From assembly GCA_017450825.1 (NCBI GenBank), contig JAFSSV010000042.1, forward strand, positions 1 through 38,156: a stretch of DNA of 38,156 nucleotides, written 5' to 3'. A program made the translations under genes and the position numbers. Each line of letters begins with the position of its first letter. Positions within the stretch are counted from its first letter, which is position 1. This document shows positions 19,801 to 27,970 of the stretch, one piece after another. The stretch is from Synergistaceae bacterium (GTDB lineage Bacteria; Synergistota; Synergistia; Synergistales; Aminobacteriaceae). Below the pieces are notes generated by a model, which made no database searches, had not been told where the DNA came from, and saw nothing but the letters and a program-made list of their open reading frames with translations.

Positions 19801-20892
19801 TCAAGTTTCAGGGACAGCACAATAAGAGTCTATGACTCAAAAAATAACAGCGTTGACATTAACATCACTGGCACCGACACCGTAGAAACTTTCACGAACA
19901 AATTAAAAGCCGCCGCGGGGAGCTGGCTCAACGTTGAATATGACGGCTCGGGAACTTATCCAATAATCTCTCTTTCTTCGACAGGCAACAACGGCGAAGC
20001 TATCAGCGTTATAGATTTTCAAGGTCATATTGCCGAGGACGTACTCGGAATTTCAACAGGCGTTCAAGGCCGGATTAATCCCAGCGGAACAGGCCAAGGC
20101 GTTATGGATTTGACTTGGGACTTAGACAACAGGGACGACTTCGCCGCCGAAGAATTTGTCGCAACGATTGACGGAAAAAATTATCGCGTTAATTTAACTG
20201 AGATAGATAAATTTGTGACGGGTACTACCGTTACTACAGAGAACGTTGTAGACTTTATAAATTCAAAGCTCGGTGACTATGATTTTAAATTGGCAATCAA
20301 CGACGACAAAGAACTCGTAGCTTACGCGCCGGGCGGCTCGTCAATCAAGATTGCTTTCTTGAATAATAACAGCAAAGAATTTTTAGGCGATGATACTTGC
20401 GTCTTAGACCGGACGCATTACAGAGGCGGCTATAACCTGGAAGGGCAGGCTTATAAATCAGACAGCACTGACCCGCGCGGAGTCTCTGAGGGGTTATATG
20501 ACATTGGCATTCATACCCAGAACGCTACGATTAGAAGCGGCGCTAACACCATGAAGCAAAACGGCTTCGGAGTAATTAATGACGTTATGGCGGCAATAGA
20601 AGCAGGCAACCGTGACGACCTTTTAGAGAAAATGCTCCCGAGGGTTGACGCTTTCATGGATAATATTCTTAGCGTCATGGCGGAGAACGGAGCCTTACAG
20701 GCACGATACGATTACAATAATCAAAGGCTTGTGAGCGAGAATGCTATTATGGTCGAAGAGTATGACAATCTCGTCAAAATAGACCCGGCCGAGTCAATTT
20801 CTCAGTTAATGGTCGCTGACTATATGTATCAGGCTAACCTTGCTGTAATAGCGAGATTGATTCAGCCGAGCCTCTTGGACTTCTTAGGATAA
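16831..20892 (+). CDS. flgL: Hook-associated protein FlgL (HAP3), giant form with internal repeats
   Basis: 1353 aa; typical FlgL are about 300-500 aa. The N-terminal 150 residues (QQIASGNKYSKLSDNPSAIS; KVAGQYLFGGTDT) and the C-terminal ~150 (ENAIMVEEYDNLVKIDPAES) are the flagellin-like coiled-coil ends of FlgL. Between them lie ~1000 residues of beta-rich repeats. Two long units, residues about 725-955 and 982-1187, are clearly related: FAEAYDD/FAEAYSS, VEIDIHSDDTVKDVMDRL/VDINITGTDTVETFTNKL, GHLAEDALGLSTGIQGRL/GHIAEDVLGISTGVQGRI, INEDKELVVYSPRG/INDDKELVAYAPGG. Shorter related motifs occur earlier. GAAGGAG precedes the ATG. Its 3' end overlaps the convergent DUF1667 gene by 9 nt. Confidence 0.92.
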   Translation: MYSRLTTSTMYGSLMNSLQSAQRNIQDLQQQIASGNKYSKLSDNPSAISRSLTVQSALNANDKYQENSQNAVTLLRHSYSALNNVLDAVQTIKNLIIQAGDAALDSSQLKDITEQIEANKKIMLDNLNTKVAGQYLFGGTDTATVPFIEKSDGSIVYQGTDDRIKYALSESLLGDVSFAGSDIVPENEDSYFICSHYVPMDWKWTGREEKVQITVGNRTLSVFIPEDWSDNDISKTNTDTVNYSDNNGYRDPNEVSGISLDDLATIVNRSLEEQGADMLVSAYIERDYDAGRQQLIIKSNTGEKVGITGWPDTDYMPVPATVTSKDFDDVEFSGDDENPSGTLKIKLNNDESTLVTVNLIEGDTVETVAEKLNSIEGVYARTSADKKSLIVSATRTGDLPADRLNVDEAQEALHYPTLTITGEGTALEIFDFNKDTGSILAKPTTRLLDQSQIDIFDYLGMETATKSREFAPGETVTVDDGTQLHWRVMSGGRSVDIKLNSGEYTINDLAERLRNAGTGWLEVTVEPGGVDVDDSWKRGTLDGEAQTERLIMRGYNGEQVIFLDMNQYNYADKLGVSTALRSDPYTSASVGRGMKCVNFPSAPCVDDNVGIQMRVQMNCGMSYDVNIKKADVVDVQTGFVDRALLMKQIVNQVNEQEGYNVMGFVQHVDSTGQNIDESCSMYFLSGEAFTVVDLPFNDPEWDDYSGGLAAQMGIHGGVTSNLKQTHVKIKDNMTFAEAYDDSDMNPDSLTFREGTVRFSNLAHSVEIDIHSDDTVKDVMDRLRIQAGDWLYVNYYDEHMGQEATRNTGDFPLISISSIDGSAVNVLDIKGHLAEDALGLSTGIQGRLNYDGDTSEDAGIMSKSWDIEGQNFDADLLNITVAGYTHTLDLRSIRDVTSNNSTSGEAKADDIAEFINARMQDFDVKAEINEDKELVVYSPRGYSIEIAFLDDVNDDFINSTPSAKAYNEKIYSDLENTSAPIKTTQTFAEAYSSFRDSTIRVYDSKNNSVDINITGTDTVETFTNKLKAAAGSWLNVEYDGSGTYPIISLSSTGNNGEAISVIDFQGHIAEDVLGISTGVQGRINPSGTGQGVMDLTWDLDNRDDFAAEEFVATIDGKNYRVNLTEIDKFVTGTTVTTENVVDFINSKLGDYDFKLAINDDKELVAYAPGGSSIKIAFLNNNSKEFLGDDTCVLDRTHYRGGYNLEGQAYKSDSTDPRGVSEGLYDIGIHTQNATIRSGANTMKQNGFGVINDVMAAIEAGNRDDLLEKMLPRVDAFMDNILSVMAENGALQARYDYNNQRLVSENAIMVEEYDNLVKIDPAESISQLMVADYMYQANLAVIARLIQPSLLDFLG

Positions 20893-21258
20893 ATCCCTGC
20901 TTGCTACTATATCAACATCAGTGCCGCAGACGTTATGAATTAAAACCTGGCCGATTTTGACCGGCGCTTTAACATTCAGAGCCGCTACGGCCTTCGCAAT
21001 TTCTTTCAGTTTGTTTTTGGGCGCAGGAGTCTTGCTGCGTATAGGACATACGGGAAGCCTCCCGCCCTTGACACGAACTGTCGAAGCAAAAACCCTCCGT
21101 GGATCTTTCACTTCTGTTTTAGCATAAGCCGCTCCGCGCGGACAGCTGTTGCCCGTCACGCTCAAAACTTCTTGCTTGTCATTTATGACTACGGTCAAGC
21201 CGCAGCCCAAAGGACACGACACGCAGATAAATTTCTTTTCGATTAAATTTTCGCTCAT
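20884..21258 (-). CDS. DUF1667 protein (Fe-S subunit of the glycerol cluster)
   Basis: 124 aa. C12-x2-C15-x3-C19 and C39 (ICVSCPLGCG, GNSCPRG) give a C-x2-C-x3-C...C spacing like the 4Fe-4S site of molybdopterin oxidoreductases, so a metal cluster is likely. DUF1667 proteins sit with a FAD glycerol-3-phosphate dehydrogenase and a FAD-NAD oxidoreductase in many anaerobes and probably complete an electron-transfer complex; the role is inferred from context. Last gene of the glycerol operon. Confidence 0.85.
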   Translation of the reverse strand: MSENLIEKKFICVSCPLGCGLTVVINDKQEVLSVTGNSCPRGAAYAKTEVKDPRRVFASTVRVKGGRLPVCPIRSKTPAPKNKLKEIAKAVAALNVKAPVKIGQVLIHNVCGTDVDIVASRDLS

Positions 21259-21290
21259 GTGCTGCTCACTCTTTCTTAAAAAAAATTTTC

Positions 21291-22595
21291 TTACAACGGC
21301 AGAACGTCAATCACGATTTCTTTTAAGTCCGGATTGGCTTTTATCATTGACGCTTTGATTCGCGCCTCGTTCATTTCTCCCGGGCGGGCGTAGCGTAATT
21401 TTTGGGTGTAGAGGCCCGGCTCAGCCGTGACTTTGCAAGCCTGTTCGATCGGGTGAGTGACTCGCATATAAATTATAGTGTCGCTCTCTCCCGTTACAAA
21501 CTGCGGGGAAAATAATCTTACATTCTGGCCTCCCTTAACAGGAATACGCTTCTGTTCAGGCGACAACTTCCCGGCCGCAAACTTGGCCGCGTTAGTTCCG
21601 GCTATGAGTCCCTCGTCGCTCACGTTGTCAACGAGGTCATAAACTATTACGACATTTCCAGCTGCAAAGACAGCAGGGTTAGAAGTCTGCAATAAATCAT
21701 TGACAACCGGCCCGCCCGTCACCGGATGAATTTCAATCCCGGCCATTCTTGAAAGTTCGTTCTCAGGTATCAAACCAATCGCAAGCAACAGCGTATCACA
21801 CTCAACAAATCTTTCAGTGCCTTCGATAGGCTTCATTTTCTCGTCAACCTTTGCAACAGTCACGCCTTCGAGTCTATCCTGTCCGTGAATTTTTGTTACG
21901 GTTGTCTGAAGGTGGAAAGGTATCCCGTAATCGTCAAGGCATTGAGCTATATTTCTTCTCAAGCCGCCGGGCCAAGACATTACTTCGTACACTCCTTCGA
22001 CTTCAGCGCCTTCCCAGATCATTCGCCTTGCCATTATCAAGCCTATATCTCCAGAGCCAAGAATTACAGCTTTCTTGCCGGGCATATAGCCTTCCATGTT
22101 CACGAATCTTTGAGCAGTTCCGGCCGTATAAATTCCAGCGGGACGCGAGCCTGGAATTCTTATCGCTCCCAATGGACGCTCACGGCAGCCCATAGTTAAG
22201 ACTATTGCGCCGGGTTCAAGGCATTCAATGCCGCGCTCTTTGTTCATTGTCCAGACTTTCACGGGAACAACCCCTCCACCGTAAGCGGTTCCCCTCCCCT
22301 TAGACAGGGGCGGCTGAGTTTCTATCTGGAAGACCATTGTATTTGTTCTGAACTCTACTCCGGCTTCATGAGCTTCTTGAATAAATCTGTGCATGTATTC
22401 CGGGCCTGTGAGTTCTTCCCTGAAAGTCCTAAGCCCGAAGCCCGGGTGTATACACTGCTGTAAAATTCCTCCGAGATCCCAATCTCTTTCAAGTACTACG
22501 ACATTTTCAGCGCCTTGTTTCTTTGCTCCGATCCCTGCCGCGACTCCAGCGGGGCCGGCTCCAATAATTAGAACGTCAATTTTTTTATTAGTCAT
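21291..22595 (-). CDS. FAD/NAD-dependent oxidoreductase of the glycerol cluster
   Basis: 434 aa. The FAD Rossmann motif VLIIGAGPAGVAAGIGA is at residues 9-25, and a second nucleotide-binding motif (AVILGSGDIGLIMARRM) around residue 155-170 fits NAD(P)H binding. MGCRERPLGAIRIPGSRPAG is characteristic of this family, which partners GlpA-like dehydrogenases and DUF1667. Likely role: passing electrons from glycerol-3-phosphate oxidation to or from NAD(P). Residues about 93-112 (between QIET and VWTMN) are encoded by an in-frame copy of the window's palindromic repeat (22260-22319) and have no counterpart in the family as I know it. The frame stays open through it. Confidence 0.87.
   Translation of the reverse strand: MTNKKIDVLIIGAGPAGVAAGIGAKKQGAENVVVLERDWDLGGILQQCIHPGFGLRTFREELTGPEYMHRFIQEAHEAGVEFRTNTMVFQIETQPPLSKGRGTAYGGGVVPVKVWTMNKERGIECLEPGAIVLTMGCRERPLGAIRIPGSRPAGIYTAGTAQRFVNMEGYMPGKKAVILGSGDIGLIMARRMIWEGAEVEGVYEVMSWPGGLRRNIAQCLDDYGIPFHLQTTVTKIHGQDRLEGVTVAKVDEKMKPIEGTERFVECDTLLLAIGLIPENELSRMAGIEIHPVTGGPVVNDLLQTSNPAVFAAGNVVIVYDLVDNVSDEGLIAGTNAAKFAAGKLSPEQKRIPVKGGQNVRLFSPQFVTGESDTIIYMRVTHPIEQACKVTAEPGLYTQKLRYARPGEMNEARIKASMIKANPDLKEIVIDVLPL
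22266..22318 (-). repeat. Palindromic repeat inserted in frame within the oxidoreductase gene
   Basis: The + strand reads ACAACCCCTCC-like sequence, ACCGTAAGCGGTT (22278-22290) and CCCCTCCCCTTAGACAGGGG (22291-22310), i.e. the same arms and CCGCTTGCGG-type module found in the intergenic copies. In gene direction it is translated as QPPLSKGRGTAYGGGVV. Relative to its host gene the element is in the opposite orientation to the larC copy. Confidence 0.85.
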
Positions 22596-22611
22596 AAATT
22601 TTCAGCCCCTT

Positions 22612-24072
22612 TTACTTATTCAGCAAGAATTCTTTTGTTTTTCCTACGAGTAATTTTGACTCGCCGCCGTGCCTTGTGATTTCGTCAAGCGGAATATTTA
22701 ACTCACGCGATAAAATTTCTACAACCCTAGGACAGCAGAAACCGCCTTGACAGCGTCCAGTCCCTGCACGCGTCATCATCTTGACAGCCGTAACAGTCCT
22801 TGCGCCCCTTCTAATAGCTTCGAGGACTTGGCCTTCTGTCACTGTCTCACAGCGGCAGACTATTTGAGCATAAGCCGGATCGTTTTTGGCAAGCTCTTGC
22901 CGCTCTTCCATATTTAAATATAAAAATCTCGGAATGTTTTTTCGGGTAGGAATAAATTTTTCGTTGGGAGTTAATTTGATTCGGTCGGCGAGTTCTTCTT
23001 TCAAGAGGCCGGCTATGTGTTCGGCGATTGCAGGAGCAGAAGTGAAGCCCGGTGATTTAATTCCGGCAACGTTGACGAAGCCGCGGGGATTTTTAAGAAC
23101 GCTGATTTCAAAGTCGCCGCTTTCTGTATTAGCGCGAACGCCTGCGAAGGTCGTTATATTTAAATTTATCGGGAAGTCAGGGACGAGCCGCCTTGCTCCC
23201 TTGAGAACTTCGGCGAGTCCTTCGGGAGTTGTCGATCTGTCTTCGGGGTCTTCCTGTTCTGTAGCCGTTGGGCCGGCCATTAAATTTCCCTCGGCTGTCT
23301 GCAAAACCGTAACGCCCTTTCCGGCCTTTGAAGGACAAGAGAATAAAAAGCTGTGAATAAATCCCTGTGTCGTTCGGTCAAGCAAAAAATATTCGCCCTT
23401 GGTCGGAATAATTTTGAAGCTCGTATCGCCTGCCCATGAGGCTATCTCCCCCGCATGAACTCCGCCCGCATTAATCACAACCGGAGCAAGAAATTCGCCT
23501 TTGTTGGTGCTAACGCCTCTGATATTTTTCTCGTCGTCGAATAACAAACCCGTTACAAGAGTCTCTAAAAATAATTCAGCGCCGTTGATCTTCGCGCTTT
23601 CTATTAAGGCATTGACGGCCTCAAAATTATTTATTATTGCAGCCTCCGGAGCATAAAGTCCCGCGATAATTTCTACTGAAGCCTTTGGCTCTTTCTCGCG
23701 TAACTTGTCGCCGGAAATTATTTCAACGCCGGGGACTCCGTTGGCCTTGCCTTGAGCTAATAATTCTTCAAGGTGTTTGGCCTCTTTATCATTGAAAGCA
23801 CAGACGTAAGACCCGCATTCGTCCAAGTGAACATCAAGCTCATCTTTTAATTTGTGCCATAATTTATTCCCGGCCACACAGAATTTTGATTTCACTGTCC
23901 CGGGTTCGTCATCGAAGCCGCCGTGAATCATTGAACTGTTAGCGCGGCTTGCTCCCGAAGGAAGCTCGGAAGCTTTATCAAGCACAGCGATTTTTAATTT
24001 ATATCTGGAAAGCTCGCGGGCTATAGCTGATCCCGTTACGCCCGATCCGATTATTATTACGTCATAATTCAT
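22612..24072 (-). CDS. glpA: FAD-dependent glycerol-3-phosphate dehydrogenase (GlpA-like)
   Basis: 486 aa from ATG 24072, which follows GGAGG; a longer frame to 24201 runs into glpK and is not supported. The N-terminus YDVIIIGSGVTGSAIARELS is the DAO-fold FAD motif, with GASRANSSMIHGGFD next, a typical glycerol-3-phosphate dehydrogenase substrate/flavin region. The C-terminus is a BFD-like [2Fe-2S] domain with C406, C408, C441 and C446 (CRCETVTEGQV, GRCQGGFCCPR). It oxidises glycerol-3-phosphate to dihydroxyacetone phosphate. It lies 20 nt after glpK. Related proteins with this architecture can oxidise other hydroxy acids, but the glpK linkage supports this reading. Confidence 0.88.
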   Translation of the reverse strand: MNYDVIIIGSGVTGSAIARELSRYKLKIAVLDKASELPSGASRANSSMIHGGFDDEPGTVKSKFCVAGNKLWHKLKDELDVHLDECGSYVCAFNDKEAKHLEELLAQGKANGVPGVEIISGDKLREKEPKASVEIIAGLYAPEAAIINNFEAVNALIESAKINGAELFLETLVTGLLFDDEKNIRGVSTNKGEFLAPVVINAGGVHAGEIASWAGDTSFKIIPTKGEYFLLDRTTQGFIHSFLFSCPSKAGKGVTVLQTAEGNLMAGPTATEQEDPEDRSTTPEGLAEVLKGARRLVPDFPINLNITTFAGVRANTESGDFEISVLKNPRGFVNVAGIKSPGFTSAPAIAEHIAGLLKEELADRIKLTPNEKFIPTRKNIPRFLYLNMEERQELAKNDPAYAQIVCRCETVTEGQVLEAIRRGARTVTAVKMMTRAGTGRCQGGFCCPRVVEILSRELNIPLDEITRHGGESKLLVGKTKEFLLNK

Positions 24073-24092
24073 GAAAGACCTCCAAATTTTAA

Positions 24093-25625
24093 TTAATCTG
24101 TCCAAGCTCTTGATTTTTCGATAGCTTTCTTCCAGCCTGCGTAAGCTTTTTCGCGTTCGTCCTCGTCGATTTCGGGGGAGAATGTATGATCCTGCGCCCA
24201 ATTCGCTTTTATGTCACCTGCGTCCTTCCAGAAGCCCACGGCGAGTCCGGCGGCGTATGAAGCTCCGAGCGCTGTCGTTTCATTCACGACAGGGCGAATG
24301 ACATCAACGCCTAATATATTCGCCTGTAACTGCATTAGAAGATTATTAACGACTGCTCCTCCGTCAACTTTCAAAGCCGCAAGCTTTTTGCCCGAGTCCT
24401 TTTCCATTGCTTCGATAACGTCGCGAGTCTGATAGCAAAGACTTTCAAGCGTTGCCCTTATGAAATGCTCTTTACGAATGTAGCGCGTAATTCCGACAAT
24501 AGCTCCGCGCGCTGTCATGTCCCAATAAGGCGCGAAGAGTCCAGAGAAGGCCGGGACAAAATAAATTCCGCCCGAGTCTTTGACCTTGCCTGCAAAGTAT
24601 TCAGTAACTGGAGCGTCGTCAACGAGTCTAAGATTATCCCTTAGCCATTGAATAGCAGCTCCGGCGATAGCGATTGAACCTTCAAGCGCGTAATAGCACT
24701 TGCCCGGTTCTCTTGAATAAAAAGCAGTAGTAAGCAGTCCATTCTTTGAAGCGATAGGCTTGTCGCCGATGTTCATAAGCATGAAGCAGCCGGTTCCGTA
24801 AGTGTTCTTGGCCTCGCCTTCACTGAGGCAAGCTTGACCGAACAACGCGGCCTGCTGATCTCCAAGATCTCCGGCGACAGGAATTTCCCCACCGAAGGGG
24901 CCTTCCTTAACTGTATAGCCGTAAACGTAACTTGAAGGCATTATCTTCGGGAGCATGGAGGCGGGGATTTGTAACTCTTTCAACATTTCCTCGTCCCATT
25001 GGCAAGTCTTGATGTTCATTAAAAGAGTTCGGGAAGCGTTTGAAACGTCCGTAACGTGAACGCCGCCTTTGACTCCGCCGGTCAAGTTCCAGATAAGCCA
25101 AGTATCTGTATTGCCGAAGAGTAATTCGCCGCGCTCGGCTTTTTCTCTTGCGCCTTCGACGTTATCAAGAATCCAACGAATTTTAGTCCCGGAGAAATAC
25201 GGATTAATAAGAAGGCCGGTTATGTCTTTGACTTTTCCTTCGCCTTTTTCGTTTTGACCCCAGCCTGGTTTCTTTAACCATTCCGCGCAAAAATCTTGAG
25301 TCCTTGTGCATTGCCAGACAATAGCGTTATATATCGGCTTGCCTGTAGCTTTATCCCATACAACTGTAGTTTCGCGCTGATTGGTAATGCCTGCGGCGGC
25401 AATGTCATCGGCGGAAGCGTTGACTTCAGCAAGAGCGCTGCGGATAACGTCCTGAGTCCTGCTCCAGATTTCCATAGCATTATGTTCAACCCAACCGGGC
25501 TGCGGGAAGATCTGTTCATGTTCCATTTGAGCAGATGCAGCCGGGCGGCCGTCCCTTGTGAACAAGATACAGCGCGTACTCGTTGTGCCTTGGTCGATTG
25601 CAGCTATATATTTTTTTTCAGTCAT
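24093..25625 (-). CDS. glpK: Glycerol kinase
   Basis: 510 aa, full length. FGGY-kinase features: [17 protein letters not shown] phosphate loop at the start, [19 protein letters not shown], and [12 protein letters not shown], with the C-terminal [18 protein letters not shown] and [16 protein letters not shown]. It phosphorylates glycerol to sn-glycerol-3-phosphate for the adjacent dehydrogenase. First gene of the minus-strand operon glpK-glpA-oxidoreductase-DUF1667; AGGAGGA precedes the ATG. The shared upstream region with the divergent pfk gene holds a candidate operator at 25708-25729. Confidence 0.95.
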   Translation of the reverse strand: MTEKKYIAAIDQGTTSTRCILFTRDGRPAASAQMEHEQIFPQPGWVEHNAMEIWSRTQDVIRSALAEVNASADDIAAAGITNQRETTVVWDKATGKPIYNAIVWQCTRTQDFCAEWLKKPGWGQNEKGEGKVKDITGLLINPYFSGTKIRWILDNVEGAREKAERGELLFGNTDTWLIWNLTGGVKGGVHVTDVSNASRTLLMNIKTCQWDEEMLKELQIPASMLPKIMPSSYVYGYTVKEGPFGGEIPVAGDLGDQQAALFGQACLSEGEAKNTYGTGCFMLMNIGDKPIASKNGLLTTAFYSREPGKCYYALEGSIAIAGAAIQWLRDNLRLVDDAPVTEYFAGKVKDSGGIYFVPAFSGLFAPYWDMTARGAIVGITRYIRKEHFIRATLESLCYQTRDVIEAMEKDSGKKLAALKVDGGAVVNNLLMQLQANILGVDVIRPVVNETTALGASYAAGLAVGFWKDAGDIKANWAQDHTFSPEIDEDEREKAYAGWKKAIEKSRAWTD

Positions 25626-25707
25626 TAAAAAATTATCCTCCTTCTGACCCTGTGCAGGCGGTCTGGAAATTTTTTACGAAAAAATTTTTTTGAATTTTTA
25701 ATCTGTG

Positions 25708-25729
25708 AATGGAATTATTTTAATCCATT
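25708..25729. promoter_or_regulatory. Inverted repeat between glpK and pfk, possible operator
   Basis: AATGGA (25708-25713) and TCCATT (25724-25729) are perfect inverted arms with a 10-nt A/T spacer, about 83 nt upstream of the glpK start in an otherwise A/T-rich region. Placement suits a glycerol repressor site, but no regulator gene is nearby. Confidence 0.35.
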
Positions 25730-25737
25730 ATTTTTTT

Positions 25738-25766
25738 ATGTCATTAGAGATTTTGCGGTATATAAT
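25738..25766 (+). promoter_or_regulatory. Candidate promoter for pfk
   Basis: ATGTCA (25738-25743), a 17-nt spacer and a perfect TATAAT (25761-25766), about 68 nt upstream of the pfk start. The -35 is weak (4 of 6). Confidence 0.45.
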
Positions 25767-25833
25767 TAACTATATTTATCTAGTTCATAAAATTTCATGT
25801 TAATTCAATAATTTTTTGAAGGGAGTTTTTATT

Positions 25834-27066
25834 TTGGCGGACGAAAGACGCAAAATGAAGAACATCGGTATTATTCCTTCGGGCGGCGACTGCGGCGGAC
25901 TTAATGCAGTCATTAGTGGCGCGTACATGGCGGCCATTCTGCGCGGAATGCACACCTTCACGATTCCCAACGGCTACGCAGGACTCTATAACCTTGTAAA
26001 TTTTGATCGCCTCGTTGAACTTGACGAAGAAAGAACAGATCACGTTAATTCACAGTTCGCCGGAAGCGACGCTGGACACAGCCGCGTAAAAATTTCCAAG
26101 ATCGACGACCCCGACAAATACGACCGTATAATGATGGGCCTTCGCAAGCATAACCTTGACGGGCTTGTGATTTCCGGCGGCGATGACACGGGAAGCGTAG
26201 TTGTTGACCTTTCAGAACACGGGATCCCTTGCGTTCATGCTCCGAAGACAATGGATCTTGACCTTCAGACTTATTCAGTCGGAGGCGACTCGGCAATTAA
26301 TAAAATTGCTAACATAGTTGACGACCTCAAGACAACCGGAACGACTCATAACAGAATCATGGTAATCGAAGTCTTCGGACGTTACGCAGGACACACGGCC
26401 TTCAGAGGCGGCATTGCGGCGGACGCGGACTGCATATTAATTCCTGAAGTCCCGGTAGACTTCAACGCCGTATACGCTCACTTGAAACATTATTATATTC
26501 GCAGGATTTTGAACTCAGACGTTCACGCCGGAACTTATACGATCGTTGTAGCTGAAGGAGTAAAAGGCGAAGACGGAAAGTTATTCTCCGACGGTGGCGG
26601 CAAGGCAAGCGACTCATTCGGTCACCCCAAGCTTGCGGGCGCGGGCCTCTTCGTTAAGAACAGACTCGAAGAAATGATGAAAGTAGACCCGGAGATTAAA
26701 CAGTTCATGAAAACTTCCGGAATGTATGTCCCCGGAGTTTTTGAAATTCCTGAAATCCGTGAGGTCATTCCAAGCCACATAGTCCGCAGCGGCTCGACAG
26801 CGGCCTATGACGTAAAATTCGGCAAACAGATCGGAGCGGCCGCAGTGATTTTGCTTTCAGAAGGCGTGAGCGGCGTTACGGTTGTAAAAATGTATGACGG
26901 AAAGATTCGTTACATGCCTACATCTGAAGCTATTGTTCAGAGATTTGTAGGACTCGATACAGTTTCATTCTATGAACAGATGGACGTATGCTTCGGGCGT
27001 TATCCTCAGCCTTACGAGCCGAAGCTCGAAGAAGTTCACGGAGCAGTTGAAAGACTTTACAGTTAA
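25834..27066 (+). CDS. pfp: Phosphofructokinase, pyrophosphate-type signature
   Basis: 410 aa from TTG 25834, 8 nt after GAAGGGAG; an upstream in-frame TTG at 25816 overlaps that site and is unlikely. The fold is PfkA: SGGDCGGLNAVISG near residue 16, ISGGDDTGS near 114 and PKTMDLDL near 137. Asp at the second position after GGD (GGDD rather than GGDG) and Lys in PKTxD are the known signature of PPi-dependent enzymes, so it should use PPi for reversible fructose-6-phosphate phosphorylation. Asn of the usual TIDND motif is Leu (TMDLD), though both Asp are kept. A terminator follows at 27089-27116. Confidence 0.85.
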   Translation: MADERRKMKNIGIIPSGGDCGGLNAVISGAYMAAILRGMHTFTIPNGYAGLYNLVNFDRLVELDEERTDHVNSQFAGSDAGHSRVKISKIDDPDKYDRIMMGLRKHNLDGLVISGGDDTGSVVVDLSEHGIPCVHAPKTMDLDLQTYSVGGDSAINKIANIVDDLKTTGTTHNRIMVIEVFGRYAGHTAFRGGIAADADCILIPEVPVDFNAVYAHLKHYYIRRILNSDVHAGTYTIVVAEGVKGEDGKLFSDGGGKASDSFGHPKLAGAGLFVKNRLEEMMKVDPEIKQFMKTSGMYVPGVFEIPEIREVIPSHIVRSGSTAAYDVKFGKQIGAAAVILLSEGVSGVTVVKMYDGKIRYMPTSEAIVQRFVGLDTVSFYEQMDVCFGRYPQPYEPKLEEVHGAVERLYS

Positions 27067-27088
27067 GTAAAAAAAATTTTTAAGATAA

Positions 27089-27116
27089 CCCCTTGCTATT
27101 TTGCGAGGGGCTTTTG
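27089..27116 (+). terminator. Rho-independent terminator after pfk
   Basis: CCCCTTGC (27089-27096) pairs with GCGAGGGG (27103-27110, one G-U) around a 6-nt loop, followed by CTTTTG. Its GAGGGG half also lies 11 nt before the next gene's ATG, where it could serve as ribosome binding site. Confidence 0.75.
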
Positions 27117-27121
27117 TTAAT

Positions 27122-27673
27122 ATGATTTTATTTATTAATACATGCGTTCGCCCTGCGTCAAGAACGTTATGGCTTGCGCAGCGAGTCCTTGAGCGAATAA
27201 AAGGCGACAGAGAAATTTTAGAGATTAAACCCGATAATACCCCGTTAGATTATTCTATGCTTGAATATCGAACGAAGTTATCAGAGCGTGAAGATTTTTC
27301 TGATCCGCTCTTCAACGATGCAAAAATTTTTTCGGAGGCTGAAGAAATTTTAATCGCCGCGCCTTTTTGGGATTTATCGTTCCCGGCGATTTTAAAAAAT
27401 TATATTGAGGCTATTAATATAGTCGGGCTTACGTTTAAATATTTGCCGGACGGACAACCTTTAGGACTCTGCAAAGCCAAGAGGCTTATATACGTAACGA
27501 CAGCCGGCGGAAAAATTTTCAACGAAGCTTACGGCTACGGATATATTAAAGACCTTGCGGAAAATTTTTACGGGATCCCGATTGTAAAATTAATCAAGGC
27601 CGAGGGCTTGGACATAATCGGAGCGAACGTGACGGAAATTCTAAACGACGCTGAAAAAAATATAGCGCTGTAA
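27122..27673 (+). CDS. NAD(P)H-dependent FMN reductase / flavodoxin-like protein
   Basis: About 183 aa from ATG 27122, just after the pfk terminator; an in-frame TTG at 27101 lies in that hairpin and is rejected. The flavodoxin-like fold is indicated by ILFINTCVRPASRTLWLAQ (phosphate-binding first strand and helix), AAPFWDLSFPAILKNYIE (typical azoreductase / NADPH:quinone reductase loop) and YVTTAGG. Likely a cytosolic FMN-dependent oxidoreductase such as an AzoR-type quinone or azo reductase; substrate unknown. Confidence 0.82.
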   Translation: MILFINTCVRPASRTLWLAQRVLERIKGDREILEIKPDNTPLDYSMLEYRTKLSEREDFSDPLFNDAKIFSEAEEILIAAPFWDLSFPAILKNYIEAINIVGLTFKYLPDGQPLGLCKAKRLIYVTTAGGKIFNEAYGYGYIKDLAENFYGIPIVKLIKAEGLDIIGANVTEILNDAEKNIAL

Positions 27674-27680
27674 AAAAAAT

Positions 27681-27710
27681 CTCCCCTTCTTAATTAATTA
27701 AGAGGGGGAG
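27681..27710. terminator. Long A/T-rich hairpin, bidirectional terminator
   Basis: CTCCCCTTCTTAATT (27681-27695) is followed directly by its near-perfect complement AATTAAGAGGGGGAG (27696-27710). The run of eight A at 27672-27679 makes it a strong terminator for minus-strand transcripts (poly-U after the stem), with a weaker tract in the + direction. Confidence 0.7.
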
Positions 27711-27749
27711 TTATACTAAGCACACTTAAAAAACTATAACCTGATGGCG

Positions 27750-27935
27750 AACAAACCCTTCCACCGCAAGCGGTTTTTGAGTAAGGAATCCCCCCGCCGC
27801 AAGCGGCCCTCCCCCCTTAAAAGGGGGGCTTATGGTAGTGCTAATCAAGCCTCCCCTTGGGGAGGTGGTGAACGAAGTGAACCGGAGGGGGTTGTTAAAA
27901 AATAGGAGGTGCCTGGCCGAAGGGAAGGCGGAGTG
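27750..27935. repeat. Composite palindromic repeat, left arm of a long inverted pair
   Basis: Fills the 297-nt gap between the FMN-reductase and the minus-strand operon; no gene seen. Modules in order: CACCGCAAGCGG, GAATCCCCCCGCC, CCGCAAGCGG, the hairpin CCCCCCTTAAAAGGGGGG (27811-27828), the hairpin CCTCCCCTTGGGGAGG (27850-27865), GTGAACGAAGTGAACCGG and GGGGGTTGTT, then GGAGGTGCCTGGCCGAAG. The section 27761-27921 is repeated in inverted orientation at 34566-34724, with about 68 bp identical. Confidence 0.85.
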
Positions 27936-27970
27936 GTTTTATAAAAAATAAACTGTGCTTATAATATTTT

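Noticed and set aside
24073-24201. Extended N-terminus of the GlpA-like protein
   Set aside because: The extra 43 residues overlap glpK, are basic and unlike the family, and the ATG at 24072 has a strong GGAGG site before the FAD motif.
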